Positions 12,001 through 22,100 of a stretch of 64,000 bases of DNA are shown here, piece by piece (the first letter of the stretch is position 1; every line of letters starts with the position of its first letter). A program made the position numbers and the translations under genes. The notes under the pieces are model-generated. The model saw only the letters and a list, made by a program, of their open reading frames with translations, did not search any database and had not been told where the DNA came from. This DNA comes from Sipunculus nudus (Eukaryota > Annelida > Sipuncula > Golfingiida > Sipunculidae). The stretch is from contig CM049322.1 in the NCBI GenBank assembly GCA_026874595.1, positions 3,705,900-3,769,899 of the forward strand, given 5' to 3'.

Positions 12001-14898
12001 GTTATTAAAAACTGATGTGTAACTGACTTTGACGGGCAAACTGGAACCACTTTATCCCATAACAAAACGGGTGTTTCATAAAAAAAAAAAAAAAACAGAA
12101 AAAAATTAAGCCTGCAATGTGCTTCCCCTGAGTTTGGGCCTACCGTTTAAATCTCACCACTTCGCCTGAGGTTTGAACTCACGACCTCCCGGCTTTGAAT
12201 CCTGTGCTCAACCCCTGAGCCACAGAAGCCAAAGTTTTCACAGAAAAAATACCAGGAATGCTTGTTCATGTTTTAGCTTAGCTGACTGAAAGTCATCTGA
12301 GCTATAGCGACCACCCTTTTTCCGTCGTCCGTCTGTCTGTTCGTCTGTCTGTCCATAAACAAGACACAAAATGGTAACCGTTGGAGCAAGAATCTTCTTA
12401 CTTCACATCTAGGGAGTCACCCATATCCTCCTGTGCCATGGGGCTTAAAAGTATCCCTCAGAATGATTTAAAAAAAAGGATACAAAAGCTCCAGTATCTG
12501 AACCACTAATGTATTGATCACCATGATTCTTTACATGCATATTGATCATGGAGTGTTTCATCATTTCCTTTAGACTGGATTTCCTCCCTTCAAATTATAC
12601 TTTTATTTTTCTCAATTTTTGAGACATTAAAAGATGTAGATTTCTGTTAACAGGGCAGAAATCGTAATCATTGCACCTAGAATCTTCTAACTTGTTATCC
12701 AGGGAGGTGGATGAAAAATTCAGAAAATCCTTAAGTTAGGTCTCTGTTACCCATATCCTCGGAGCTAGGCTTCAGTTGAACGGGGAAACCACCTACAAAA
12801 TTTGGCATTCAGATGATAAATTACATTTTGTGAATGTCTTCTTAGTCAGCTGAGGGTCATGACCCATGGGTCACTTGTTTTTTTCAAATAGTTTAGTTCA
12901 GTGATTTAGGACCGAGTTACAGGAAGCTGAACTTAATTACTTAGCCAAATTAGAATACTATAGTTGCAATCCCAGGAACGGCATCGTCGAATCATCACCG
13001 AATTATATACCGATATTGGTTACAGGGGCCAACTTTACAACTTAGGTTTGGGTGGCTTCACCTGCATTGGGCTTTATTTTTCAAATGCCATCAGTCTTCT
13101 GACTATTAACACATTATATCTCAGAAAATGCAGGACTAGCATCACTAAAGGATATGAAAAAGCAGTCACGTTCTATATGCTGTGGGATTGAGCTTTTCTT
13201 GCATAGAGTAATTACGGGGGGGGGGGGGGATCTCGAAAACCTTTTCTGACATCATGCAGGTAGCTTCTTGGCTTTGTAACCTTTTTCAATATGTTTGAGA
13301 TTTGATAACAGGCCAATATTTCGTCTGTATATCTTATTATATTTCTGCAGACTGCCAACTTTTTCAGAAATGGTAACAGGCTAAGAGTTGAGCCTGCAGG
13401 TTCTGCAGCTATTTATAGTTTTGGTAGTCTGCCAACTGTATCAGATTAAGCAACAGGCCATATTCAGTTTAAGGTGCAGCTATACCGTGTACATTAGTTA
13501 CTGTTGACTTGGAGATCAACTGCCTTGGACAGCCCAGTGCAATTAACTTAAGCGAAGTTCTTGATGCATTGACCTAAAGGGTGGCATATCAATACATCTT
13601 TGATAACTTTCTCCTAAACAATACTTTGGTTGCCCCCTTCATTGATTATTTTGCAAAGTATATCTCCCTGCTTTCTTCTAAACAAGGATTTTATACATCA
13701 GCCTGTAGTTGTGCATATCAACACATCTTGGATAGCTCCATTGTAAACGCGAATGGTCGCGCAACCTACATTGAATTATGCGCAGTGTATGTTCCTACTT
13801 ATTTCTCAGAGGTGATATGACACAAGCCTGATAATGTGCATGTCCGTACATCTCGGAGAGTTCTGTTGTATGCAGGACTGATGGCGCCACTTACAGTTGT
13901 TTTTGGGTTGTTGAAATCTGGCCACTAAGCTTAAGAGTGGCTTAAAGTATCTGCCGTAAGTTTTCATGTCCATACATTTTGATGGCTTTCTCATATACAA
14001 GATTCATGGCACCACCTGAAAACATATGTTATGTCTGCCGTTACGTCTTAACTTTTCGTGGAGGTTTTGTACACAGGACATATGACGTCACCAAGTATGA
14101 TATTTGTGCAGTGTATCTGCATGCTCGTTTCTTAGCATTTATTTGATATATCATCCTACACATACCTTATAGCTTTGTCATGTACAATCTGGTGTCGCAT
14201 GGCCATCCATGCCGGTGACACACAAATGATCGATGTGCAAATTGGTGCTTGTCCTCAGGTTCACGTTTCTACTTTTTTCCTTTACATATACATGTCACAC
14301 GTACTTGAAACGTAATTACGCATGTTATAAAGGAAGTATTTTTGTATATTATAAGTTTCGCAGGTTTTTATTAGGCCCGTCGGCTTTTTTTTTCGATTTT
14401 AGCTCATAAGGTGAAGACTGTCGTCCGGTGTTTGTTCTGATAAATAAATCATCTCATGACTTATTTATTTGAATAAACTTAATATTTTTTATTGTCATTG
14501 TTTTTCTACACCCCTTCTTGTTTTGTATAAGCCGGTCATAGTTCGCAGGTCACAACTGTTCAAACATTAGTTTTCCATTGATAACTCTAAACGGAAGTGA
14601 TTAGTTTGCTGCATCTCACTCTAAAAAGAATTCTAATCGGCTAAATTAGTCCACCTTAAACAGAAAATTTCCGCACACTTTGAATCTGCTAGCCATTCTT
14701 TTAGAAATATTGTTGACAATATAAAGATGGACATTTATAGATTACATGATAGAAGTTCACAGGAAGAAAGGGCCACGGATGGACGCTGAGCCATGATAAT
14801 AGGTTACATGTCAGACGTTCACATAAACAACCTTCGTTATACTTACCAGTCTGTATTTCGACTTCGACCGTTTTCTGTCTTTTCTCTGGCGACGACAT
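1062..14898 (-). CDS. CARD-NACHT-LRR (NOD-like receptor type) gene, five coding exons
   Basis: Spliced model: exons 14847-14898, 10536-10669, 8780-8918, 6923-7155 and 1062-3008 join in phase to 834 residues. All four introns have GT donors and AG acceptors, and every junction phase agrees (1, 0, 1, 0), which is strong evidence for one gene. Domain order: N-terminal tail 1-17; CARD about 18-108; linker 109-186; NACHT from about 195, with Walker A GEPGVGKST at 200-208, Walker B LLDGYDE at 288-294 and sensor FITSR at 318-322; the winged-helix signature FLHKTIQEWF at 496-505; LRR-like segments over about the last 110 residues. In this family NACHT binds ATP and oligomerises after ligand sensing, and CARD recruits CARD partners in the cytosol. 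The sequence supports the architecture; immune function is inferred and the ligand is unknown. A close paralogue of the last exon lies at 54438-56219. Introns 1-4 are 4177, 1617, 1624 and 3914 bp and rich in repeats. Confidence 0.82.
3240..3910 (+). pseudogene. Degenerate LINE reverse-transcriptase fragment in intron 4
   Basis: Plus-strand translation near 3500-3700 gives QFADDTTCFVDD, the FADD box of LINE reverse transcriptases. GLKVTMDKTEAKWV, the usual downstream block, follows, broken by stops and frame changes. Upstream resemblance is weaker. Inactive; an ancient insertion in the intron on the strand opposite to the gene. Confidence 0.6.
3911..4359. other. Intronic sequence, nothing recognised
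   Basis: AT-rich intron 4 sequence between the LINE fragment and the tandem-unit element. No convincing coding or repeat feature. Confidence 0.4.
4360..5210 (-). mobile_element. Tandem-unit repeat element, about 2.4 units, minus orientation
   Basis: Reverse-complement copy of the family seen at 27.84-31.9 kb. It carries the words for 'ctctgttaccc...gagctat', 'tgccctgttaacgg' and the (GTCC)-rich head at 5105-5150, then a degraded AGCTCGGCTGA terminus near 5160. The flank beyond the head (to 5210) matches 9105-9145 in inverted orientation, so the two copies share a flank. Confidence 0.65.
5410..5900 (+). repeat. Degenerate minisatellite, unit about 30-60 bp
   Basis: Repeated words 'aggaagcagac', 'cagtgatgatgttgatg' and 'gtggttatgatgatgtgtgtaag'. 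The clearest pair of units is near 5620-5670 and 5675-5735. No coding content. Confidence 0.6.
5901..6270. other. Intronic sequence, nothing recognised
   Basis: No coding feature or clear repeat seen. Confidence 0.35.
6275..6355 (-). repeat. tRNA-derived SINE head (A and B boxes)
   Basis: The minus strand has TGGCCTAGTGG (A box, exact match to TGGCNNAGTGG) and, about 40 bases on, GGTTCGAAACC (B box, exact match to GGTTCGANNCC). The anticodon stem does not pair well, so this is a tRNA-derived retroposon head and not a working tRNA. It could be transcribed by RNA polymerase III. Confidence 0.6.
6923..7155 (-). CDS. Coding exon 4: linker between CARD and NACHT
   Basis: The acceptor is a long T-rich tract ending AACGACAG before 7155; the donor is CAGAG|GTAAGG after 6923. 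It completes a Gly codon and encodes 77 residues. The stretch KFYNKIDLWCWYDKHVSVLM, then DELYVELIWV, and the ending LASYTEIFSE resemble the segment before NACHT in invertebrate NACHT proteins. In those, a D-x-x-Y-v-x-L strand and an S-Y-x-E-l-F motif lie just before the P-loop exon. The phase at both ends fits exons 3 and 5. Confidence 0.75.
7330..8204. other. Intron 3 sequence
   Basis: AT-rich, nothing coding. No clear repeat apart from short A/T runs. Confidence 0.35.
8205..9107. repeat. Inverted repeat pair flanking CARD exon 3
   Basis: Left arm 8205-8288 and right arm 9025-9107 are reverse complements, roughly 90% or more by eye. Both carry 'tcacttcagctag' and 'cataatgaagcacagattcag'. 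The loop of about 735 bp contains exon 3 (8780-8918). This is either two oppositely oriented copies of one short element or a foldback element around the exon. Confidence 0.8.
8780..8918 (-). CDS. Coding exon 3: second half of the CARD domain
   Basis: Acceptor TGTAATTGCAG precedes 8918 and donor AAAAG|GTAAGA follows 8780. It encodes 46 residues plus one base. RVSALLDQLWRRSGNEWQTF followed by INCLENHHHKHVVQKI is the helix 3 to helix 6 pattern of CARD: a leucine-rich helix, a G-x-x-x-W/F-x-x-F turn, then L-E-x-x-x-H. At 139 bp it is not a multiple of three, so skipping it would shift the frame and remove the NACHT domain. It sits between two arms of an inverted repeat (8205-8288 and 9025-9107). 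Confidence 0.8.
9108..9475 (+). mobile_element. Tandem-unit repeat element, 5' head fragment
   Basis: Starts with a degraded CAGCTGAGCTAA terminus and a 'gtccttcgtccgtccgctgtctg' head, then one partial unit (ttaacagggcac, ctctgttaccc, gagctatgggg, cattgattg) up to about 9460. It mirrors the copy at 4360-5210. Confidence 0.65.
9760..9940 (+). repeat. GC/CpG-rich short repeat block
   Basis: Unlike its AT-rich surroundings: 'atccgcatgcggg' twice, then 'cgcgcgggaacccgcacgtatggaaagg' echoed by 'cgcgcggggacccgcgtgtatggaaagg'. About three diverged units with self-complementary cores (cccgc/gcggg). The open frame across it is incidental. Confidence 0.5.
10140..10420 (-). mobile_element. Degenerate fragment of the tandem-unit element
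   Basis: Reverse-oriented words of the unit are recognisable: 'ggtgacaccacc', 'cagatactggag', 'ccccatagctcgga', 'gtttccagg', 'gatttgtgcctcgttaac'. Heavily diverged; no termini seen. Confidence 0.5.
10536..10669 (-). CDS. Coding exon 2: first half of the CARD domain
   Basis: Acceptor TTTTACAG precedes 10669 and donor AAG|GTAATG follows 10536. After completing the split Asp codon it encodes 44 residues. It starts QEHRRFIDKNRVWLIQETDV, which matches the helix-1 region of CARD domains: a charged start, then hydrophobic and Leu/Ile positions followed by an acidic pair. The ending MSQTQLDSLK matches the loop leading to helix 3. The CARD call rests on this pattern together with exon 3; a DED or death domain is less likely. 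Confidence 0.78.
10690..12140. other. Intron 1 sequence
   Basis: AT-rich with poly-A runs (for example 12080-12095). No exon with a plausible domain, no clear repeat. Confidence 0.35.
12141..12235 (-). repeat. tRNA-derived SINE head
   Basis: The minus strand reads TGTGGCTCAGGGGTTGAGCAC (A-box-like) then GTGAGTTCAAACCTC (B-box-like) at tRNA-like spacing. Not a perfect tRNA fold. It differs from the head at 6275-6355, so the two are separate insertions. Confidence 0.55.
12271..12885 (+). mobile_element. Short complete copy of the tandem-unit element, both termini present
   Basis: Left terminus TTTTAGCTTAGCTGACTG...GTCATCTGAGCTATAG (hairpin) followed by a GTCC/GTCTGTC run; right terminus 'gtcagctgagggtcatgacccatgggtcacttg'. 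Fewer than two internal units. Same ends as the 27.84-31.9 kb copy, which defines the family borders. Confidence 0.7.
13215..13229 (+). repeat. Poly-G tract
   Basis: Uninterrupted run of about 14 G, the only long one in the first 23 kb. Confidence 0.9.
13550..14250 (+). repeat. Possible highly diverged tandem repeat, period about 140 bp
   Basis: Similar phrases recur: 'catatcaacacatcttggatagct', 'catgtccgtacatctcggagagtt', 'catgtccatacattttgatggctt', each followed by 'gtatgcaggactgatggcgcc' or 'atacaagattcatggcacc'. Too diverged for firm borders. Confidence 0.35.
14847..14898 (-). CDS. Coding exon 1 of the CARD-NACHT gene (start exon)
   Basis: Encodes 17 residues beginning MSSPEKRQK, then one base of a split Asp codon. 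The ATG is at 14898-14896, with A at position -3. The donor reads ACTG|GTAAGT (intron begins at 14846). A good acceptor, TTTATTTCAG ending at 14916, lies just upstream, so 14899-14915 is probably 5' UTR at the start of a second transcribed exon. A further non-coding exon would then lie upstream, at higher coordinates. The frame stays open through those 17 bases, so a coding upstream exon cannot be excluded. Confidence 0.7.
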
Positions 14899-14915
14899 TT
14901 TTGCAAAGAGAATGT

Positions 14916-15300
14916 CTGAAATAAATAATTTAAAGCACGAATTATTATTTTAAAGCAGGGTGACCATTAATCACCCGTAAAGTTAGCTTGGTATATTTTT
15001 AGTATTAAAAGACAAGAATATGGTAGGCCGAGTTATGGGCTTATTCAAAATCCACAGTTATACAAATCACACACAGAAAAATTGATAAACTAAAAAAAAC
15101 AAGAAAAATACTGCTTACATCCAAGAAGCTTATTACTACAATAGATTGACAAAGAATTTTAGCTGCTACGAACCCCCATATGGCCATTTCAATATTAGTC
15201 TAAGTGATTTCCGGTCTATGGCTCGTGCAATGTAGACGTGCTTTCTGGAACTCCTATAGTACTGGGAAGATTATTGGAAATTACGGACAGCTTGTGTACT
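14916..15300. other. Upstream region of the CARD-NACHT gene
   Basis: Should hold the promoter or first intron of the minus-strand gene. No convincing TATA or initiator element identified. Confidence 0.3.
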
Positions 15301-15308
15301 AATAACCC

Positions 15309-16107
15309 TTGAATATTACAGAAATAATGCCACCAAATAATCCCAAGCAGGCAAAGCATACCATAGAAGCCTACACACTCAGAAAACACAGCCAAACTTC
15401 GATGGAACATAGCAATACCAGTGCTACGGAGAGTCATGGCGAGGAAGCCTCGCATGAAGGAGTGGAACATAAAAAATATGAATACATAATGAGTGCTATA
15501 AAGGGGCTACATACACAAGATTACTAACAAGTGTGATTAAACAAAAAATAGACTAGTTTGAATAACGCACATGAAGAAATGAAGGAATTAAAAACAGAGA
15601 AAAAACGATTACACGAGCTGATACAGAATGAAAGACAAACACGAGAAAAGTTAGAGAGCAGACTAGATGAAATGGAACTTGATATGTTGCAGATACAGTG
15701 GTATAACAGAGTGTTTAACATTAGAGTCAGTGGTATCAGATAAGACAGAAATGAAACTGTTCGAGAAAAATTGGTAACTTGAAAACAACTTGATGACAGG
15801 GTTAAACAGACCTGAAATAGACCAAACCATTGAAAACACACACAGAACGGGAAAAAAACGGGCGGACCAAGCCAGAAAAATAATAACACGGCTTTTCGGC
15901 AGGGAGATCAGAAACCGACTGGTTGTAAAGGGAAAACGTACAGGGGAAAATGGGAGGAAGGTGATCCAAGAGGATATTACTAAAGCAGATTTTGAAAGAA
16001 GAAAGTAAGCTCTGCTACGAATGCGAGAGGAACATTCGGTTGGACGTGAAGTCAGGTTCTTCCTCGGTCACCTAATTGTCGAGGGACAGGTTGTGCAAAT
16101 TAACTGA
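15309..16107 (+). pseudogene. Degenerate LINE ORF1 (L1-type coiled coil and RRM)
   Basis: Three frame-shifted plus-strand segments. 15309-15527 is a hydrophilic N-terminus. 15558-15743 is a heptad-rich coiled coil (EEMKELKTEKKRLHELIQ) ending in NRVFNIRVSGI, the ORF1p 'N-R-x-N-i-R-i-x-G' motif. 15790-16107 includes IENTHRTGKKRADQARKII, matching the 'ie-r-a-H-R-i-G' block. Stops and a frameshift show it is dead. It runs head-to-head with the CARD-NACHT gene. Confidence 0.7.
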
Positions 16108-16264
16108 CTGCTATTGTACTGCATAAATAAAAGGACTGGTGAATTTTAATGGGGACCTTATGAATGTTTTGAAATGCTAATTTAAGGCATTGAAATAAAA
16201 GAAGCTTTTTTGGGTGAGCAGTCAAATGTTGAAACCTGCGGTTTTCTCAGTCTGGGTGTTGAGT

Positions 16265-16620
16265 CTCATCGGCCTCTAGTCTCTCCAACAGACGCCAGGT
16301 GCCGCTACCGCATGCGTAAGGAAACCCCCCTAGTATCTAGACGTGAATACAGAATGGATGTCACCCTTGCACAGACCCGGCAGACAACAATAAAGATAAG
16401 TAAACAACAGTGTTGTTTGTGTGGCAAAAATAATCCTTTTTGCTGGTCTGTACAAGGACGACATCCATTCTGTATTCACCTCCGGATGCTAGGGGTGTTT
16501 CATGCGCATGCCAAAAGTTTTTCAAGATTCAAGAAATCTTGAAAAAAGGCGTCCAATAACAGACGTCATGGTAGAGGTAGCGGTAACTGACTTATGGTTG
16601 AGAGACTGATCGGCCTCTTA
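16265..16620. mobile_element. Palindromic foldback / MITE-like element
   Basis: Left arm 16267-16380 and right arm 16441-16618 are imperfect reverse complements. Outer ends 'atcggcctctagtctctccaac' and 'gttgagagactgatcggcctct' pair; the inner 'gtgaatacagaatggatgtc' pairs with 'gacatccattctgtattcac'. A short loop lies between. Confidence 0.75.
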
Positions 16621-17160
16621 AAGTAGGCCTGACTTGTCATTTAAGTTCTGTCTCAGGAAACTTTTTTTTTAAATTTCTTTAACTGAAGGAATCAAAATAA
16701 AGAATTAATATAGGTCTACTAAAATAACATATACCTTCAGATATATAAGTTATATTGAATACGGCAATAAGACTTTAGAATGAATAGTGGCGACACCAAA
16801 CTAGTAATAAATGAACTATGAGAAATCGGGACTCTCGGGTGTGTTCGCCCTTACGAGCCATAGTCCCATTGGACGAATATGAGGGAATGTACAAAAAGCA
16901 GAGACCAAAGTGGATATGAGAGACATAAGTTTATTTTAACTGTTTATAGCCTGACGGAAACATGGCAATTACACGGCATGCCCGGCATCACTGAGGTCAG
17001 CAACTACCCTAGTGCAGTAGTTACTAACAAATAATGAAGTTGCACAAGTAGTGAAATAACTACATGTATGAGCAGAACATATGAAAGTAAATAAACTGTG
17101 GCCAAAACATTACCACTTTAATGTTTTAGTCAATTTTTAGTTATGACAATTATGATATAG
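16621..17160. other. Intergenic, nothing recognised
   Basis: No coding or clear repeat feature. Confidence 0.35.
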
Positions 17161-17167
17161 ATGACGG

Positions 17168-17240
17168 CGGTAAATCTCTGGACCCTGTCGTTCTGTGCTT
17201 AAACTGTTTGACGGAGGGCGATGGGGTCCAGAGATGGACT
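17168..17240. repeat. Short inverted repeat (hairpin)
   Basis: 'tctctggaccctgtcg' at about 17174-17189 pairs with 'cgatggggtccagaga' at about 17219-17234, with a loop of about 30 bases. Confidence 0.6.
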
Positions 17241-19160
17241 AAGATGACGGAATCCAAGACTTTTAACTTATGATTCTTTTACCTTTATAATTGTATGATG
17301 ATGGAAACTGTAGACACTTTTCTGATCGGTGAATGACTTGGCTATTAATGCCTGGATGCAAGTTGAAATGTATTTTATAACTGATTTCTACAGTTAATAG
17401 TCTTAGATATGTGCATATGTGTGTATACATAACTATAAGTATATCAGAACGAGGAGTATATATAGGAATATGTTGGTTCTGTCTGTATTTTCACAAGACA
17501 CTGCAGCTCTTTATATATTCCCTCGAATGGCATTATTAAATCAGCTTGAAAGGGTTGCTGAAAAATTGTTATTTTGGTATTTTCTTAGCCAATACTTTAT
17601 AAGGATTGGGAGGTACTGGAGGGTAGCAGAGCTTCTCTGTATTGAGAGCGCTGTTATTTATTTGTAGGTTTTGTGAGTAAATTAATACATATTATGAATC
17701 TTAATTTATTTGACTTTCAATTTCTTTAATTTAAGCCACAAATGTTGATAAGCCTTAGGAAACAGGCATACCGTTATATTACATGGAGACTGTAATTCTA
17801 CCTTAGCCTATGGAACATATATGTGTTGTATGGGATATTTTAGGCATATTTGAAGTGGTATAGGTAGATACAGGGCTGGTAAGATTTAAATTACATAACT
17901 GGGATTGTTAAATTACTGTTAAAAAATCATAAAAACCATAATTTTGTTCAAAGTTACTTCAACAGTTGTGATAGAATAATACTGTATTATGGATTATATT
18001 ATATTATAAAATCGCCAACTGCAGCTAATGTGACAAATGTGTCATAAAAATCTGAAGTTGTTTGTTGTAAGCCGTGCATTACCACAGTCTACAGTACATA
18101 TTATAAAATTAACACTGCCTTTCAATTTGATTTTGCAGCCAGTTTCCTGTAAAGGTCATTACAAACATTCCAGCTGTATTATTTAGCAGATACACTGATC
18201 TGGTACTCTGTTATTCTAATGCTGCACTGATGACAAGCATTTCCAATACAATACATATACACTGCAGTTAATACATGGGTTAATTTATCAAAGATATATG
18301 GTGAATTATTTCATTAATCCTAATTGATAGTATAACGACTTAGCAGTGGTGCGTAAACAGGTCATGTTGTAGGAGGTTAACATTCCACACATACTTTTGT
18401 AAACAAAAATTAAGTAGGGAAGACTGACAGTTGAATCAAACATTATATTTTACAGGATTTTATTATTTCCATTCAGTATTGTTTGATGATGGGACATGAA
18501 ATGTAAGCATGCAAGCATATATTACGGTATAGCACATGATCAGCCTGTATTGACCAGTTGGATATCATGCTTTCTTATGGTCACAACTCAATAACAAAAC
18601 CTTTCTCTCTAGTTCATTACATACTACTTGTTACTTTATAAAATACTTTTAAATACGGTTATGTAATCTGTATTATTATATTTACATTTGTGTAAATATG
18701 CAAATGTATATTGAATACACATATTAGGTATAAAATGTTATTTTGGGTGCATATGAAGGTATGTAGGTGAGCATATCAATTTTGACCAAATTGGAGGAAT
18801 TTTGATTGAAGGGGCAGATAGTATAAAGTACATTATCATGAACCTTAGATCGGGTGAAAAAATGCTTCATTATATATATGTTTTGATATGAAAAGATTGA
18901 TTCTCAAAAACACGCATCTACAATAAATAGAACACTGATAACATGGAACAGGTATCCAAGGTGACATGCTACATCTTGGATATAAATAGGATCTTTATGA
19001 TCCAAGTAATCTTCCTGTTGTTTATTTCTTGGACAGAACTGGAAAACAGGAAGATTACATTCATTTTCTTAGTTTTTAAGCTGACAGGGGTATATTTGTA
19101 ATTTAATAGTAAAGTAACTACTGTTTCATATTAAAGATATTGTGACTCTCAGATAAAATT
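17241..19160. other. AT-rich intergenic, nothing recognised
   Basis: No exon, RNA gene or clear repeat could be supported. Confidence 0.4.
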
Positions 19161-19169
19161 AATTGTTAT

Positions 19170-22100
19170 TAATTGGAAGTACAGAGATTGACTTTCAGGA
19201 TAATTAGCTTCAATGTTAGAGGACTTGGTAACCAACAGAAAAAAAGAACAGTATTTAGATGGGCTAAAGTGAATAACTCTGTACTATTTTTATAAGAAAC
19301 ACATAGCAATAAAAAACAAAGAGCCCGTGGCAAAACAAATGGAATGGCAAAGCCTATTTTAGTCATGAGAATTCAGAAAAGAAATTTAGAAATAGAAGAT
19401 TAAGAGGTACTCCATACATCAGTAGATGGTAGAATACTAATATTAAAAGCTAAAATAAAACAAGTTGAAAATAGATTAATAAATATATATGCGCCAAACA
19501 TAATCTCAGAACAAAAAACATTTTATGAAAGACTATTTAACTTGGTTAAAAAATTAGATGTTTCAGGATCTAAAGGAAAAGGATATTGGAAACTTAACTC
19601 AGAGTTATTAGACGAGCAATACTATGTTGCAGGTATACTTAAGTCGAAAATTGAATGGGATCAAGAAGTTAAAGAATTGTCCTATGAAAGATCAAAATGG
19701 GAATTATTGAAGTATACAATAAGACAGTATTCTATATCTTATAGTAAATAAAGAGCAAGGGCAAAAGTCAAAAGACATATACCTAAACTCAAAACTGAAA
19801 GGATTATATGATATATTAGATAATTCAGATGCTGATATAAGAGAAAAAGTTAACCAAGAAATAGACCAAGTTATATTACAGTTGGAAGAAATTTACAATT
19901 AAAAAACAGAGGGATGTATCTTGCTTTCAAAAATACAGTGATTTGAAAAAAGTGAAAAGAGCTCGGTATATATCTTAAAATTTAGAAAAATATAATAATC
20001 AACAGAAATGCATTAGTAAACTTTGGTCTACTGACGGGGAAATGGTCACAAAACCTAAAAGTTTATTAAACATGCAAAAGGAATACTCTGAAAGATTATA
20101 CAGTTCACATTCTAAGATATCAGATTAAGCATAACACATTATTTAAAAGAAATTAAACTGAATACATCATCCCAACAATAATAAGATATACTTGATGAAA
20201 CAATTAAAGTTGATGAATGTTATAATACCCTTGAAACCTTTGCTATGAATAAAAGTCCAGGCAATAATGTTATAACTGCTGAATTTTATTTAAAACAATT
20301 GGTCACAATTCGGGGCATAAAAGGTAGCTTCATTTAACAAGTCCTTTAAAGAAGGCGAGTTAACTAGTTCACAAAACATGCTTTTATAACTTTAATTGAA
20401 AAAAAAAGAAATATAAAACATTATTAAAAAACTGGAGACCATTGTAACTGTTTAAAGTAGATTATAAAATATTATCAAAAACTCTTTCACTTAGATTGGA
20501 GAAAGCTATGACAAATATCATAAAAGGAAACCAGACTGGTTACATCCAGGGAAAATATATAGGAGAAAACATTAGATCTTTTTAGATATATTAACATATG
20601 CCAAACAAAACAAAGTTCCAGGTATATTAATAGGAATTGATTTTGAGAAATCTTTAGATTCATTATAATGGAATTTTATGTTTTCTGTCCCTAACAAATT
20701 TAATCTTCCTTCTTCCTTTTTTAAATGGGGAAACATCTCATATAGAAATATTGAATGTTGCACACTAAAAAACGACAATATCACAGGTTATTTTAAAGTA
20801 CTATATTATTTATTATATAAGCTTTGGAAATAATGCCGGGAAAAAATGACTTGAAAAGATAAAAGGAATTAAAGTTTGTAAAGAAAAAATAAAACTTCTA
20901 CAATACGCAGATTACACAGTTGGGATAACTTAGAATGTGAATTCAGCAAAACAATTTTTGAAGATGATGCAAGATTTTGGAACATATGGTGAGCTACAAA
21001 TGAATAAAGATAAGTGTAAAGGGATGTGGGTAGGGAATAACAGAGAGAACAAAAGAAACCCCTTTACATTTTTGTGGCCTAATTGCCCTGTGAAGTTTTT
21101 AGGAATTTGTAATTCATTTGATAAAAAGGCAGTAGATGAACTTAAGTGTTACTCTAAATTAAAGGAGACACAAAATACACTTAATACTTGGAAAGGAAGA
21201 AATTTGAAAGGAAAACTTCAGATTGTTAAAACTATTATTATCTCTAAGTTCCACCATATATATTAAATAAGACCGCCCCACCCGACTTTTAGAAAAAAAA
21301 AACTTAATAAGTTAATATTTTCATTCATTTGGAATGTCAGAGGAAAAGAGAAAATTCAAATATCAAGATTAATGCAGGATTTAGAGAACGGAATGCTAAA
21401 TGTCCCACATATTGAATTAACTTATAATTTATCATGGATTGAAAGATACAATAGATCAGATAATCACATCTGGAAAGCATTTTGTAATTATCATTTGGAG
21501 ACAATATGTCCAAATATAGATTTTTTTAATAGTAATATGGATCTAAATAATATAAACGTATTAAAAATGACTAGTTTTCATAAAGAAATACTGAGAAAAT
21601 ATGTAATCTTGCGCACAAAGTATTTAGAAGTGGTCCTTGTAAGACAACAGATAATATGGAATAATAAAATGTTAAAATTATATGCAGAACCTGTCTATTG
21701 GGAAAGTTTTCTAGAAGCAGGCATTATCACAGGATCAGATTTATTTCTGAATAATTCTATTGTACCTTTCAAACAATCGACAAATAGAGGTATACCTAGA
21801 GTAGATTTCCTGAAGAGGTATGCTCTGGTGGCCGTGATTAGAAAAAAAGCGTAGGCAGGCAGTTTGACTCTGAAAATCCTCTAGACTTTCTTTTATTTAC
21901 ACAGATATATTTGTACAATAAATAGAGATCCCCAATAGGATAATATATTCTACTTTTAAAAACATGTTGTTAGAAAAAGGGCCCTATGTTCCAAATATTG
22001 TCCAGACTGTTATATTCGTTTAGAAAGAATATATTCCTTAAAAAAAACTATATGTATGTCAGGTCACGAGCATTTCAATATAAATTCCTGAACAATTGTC

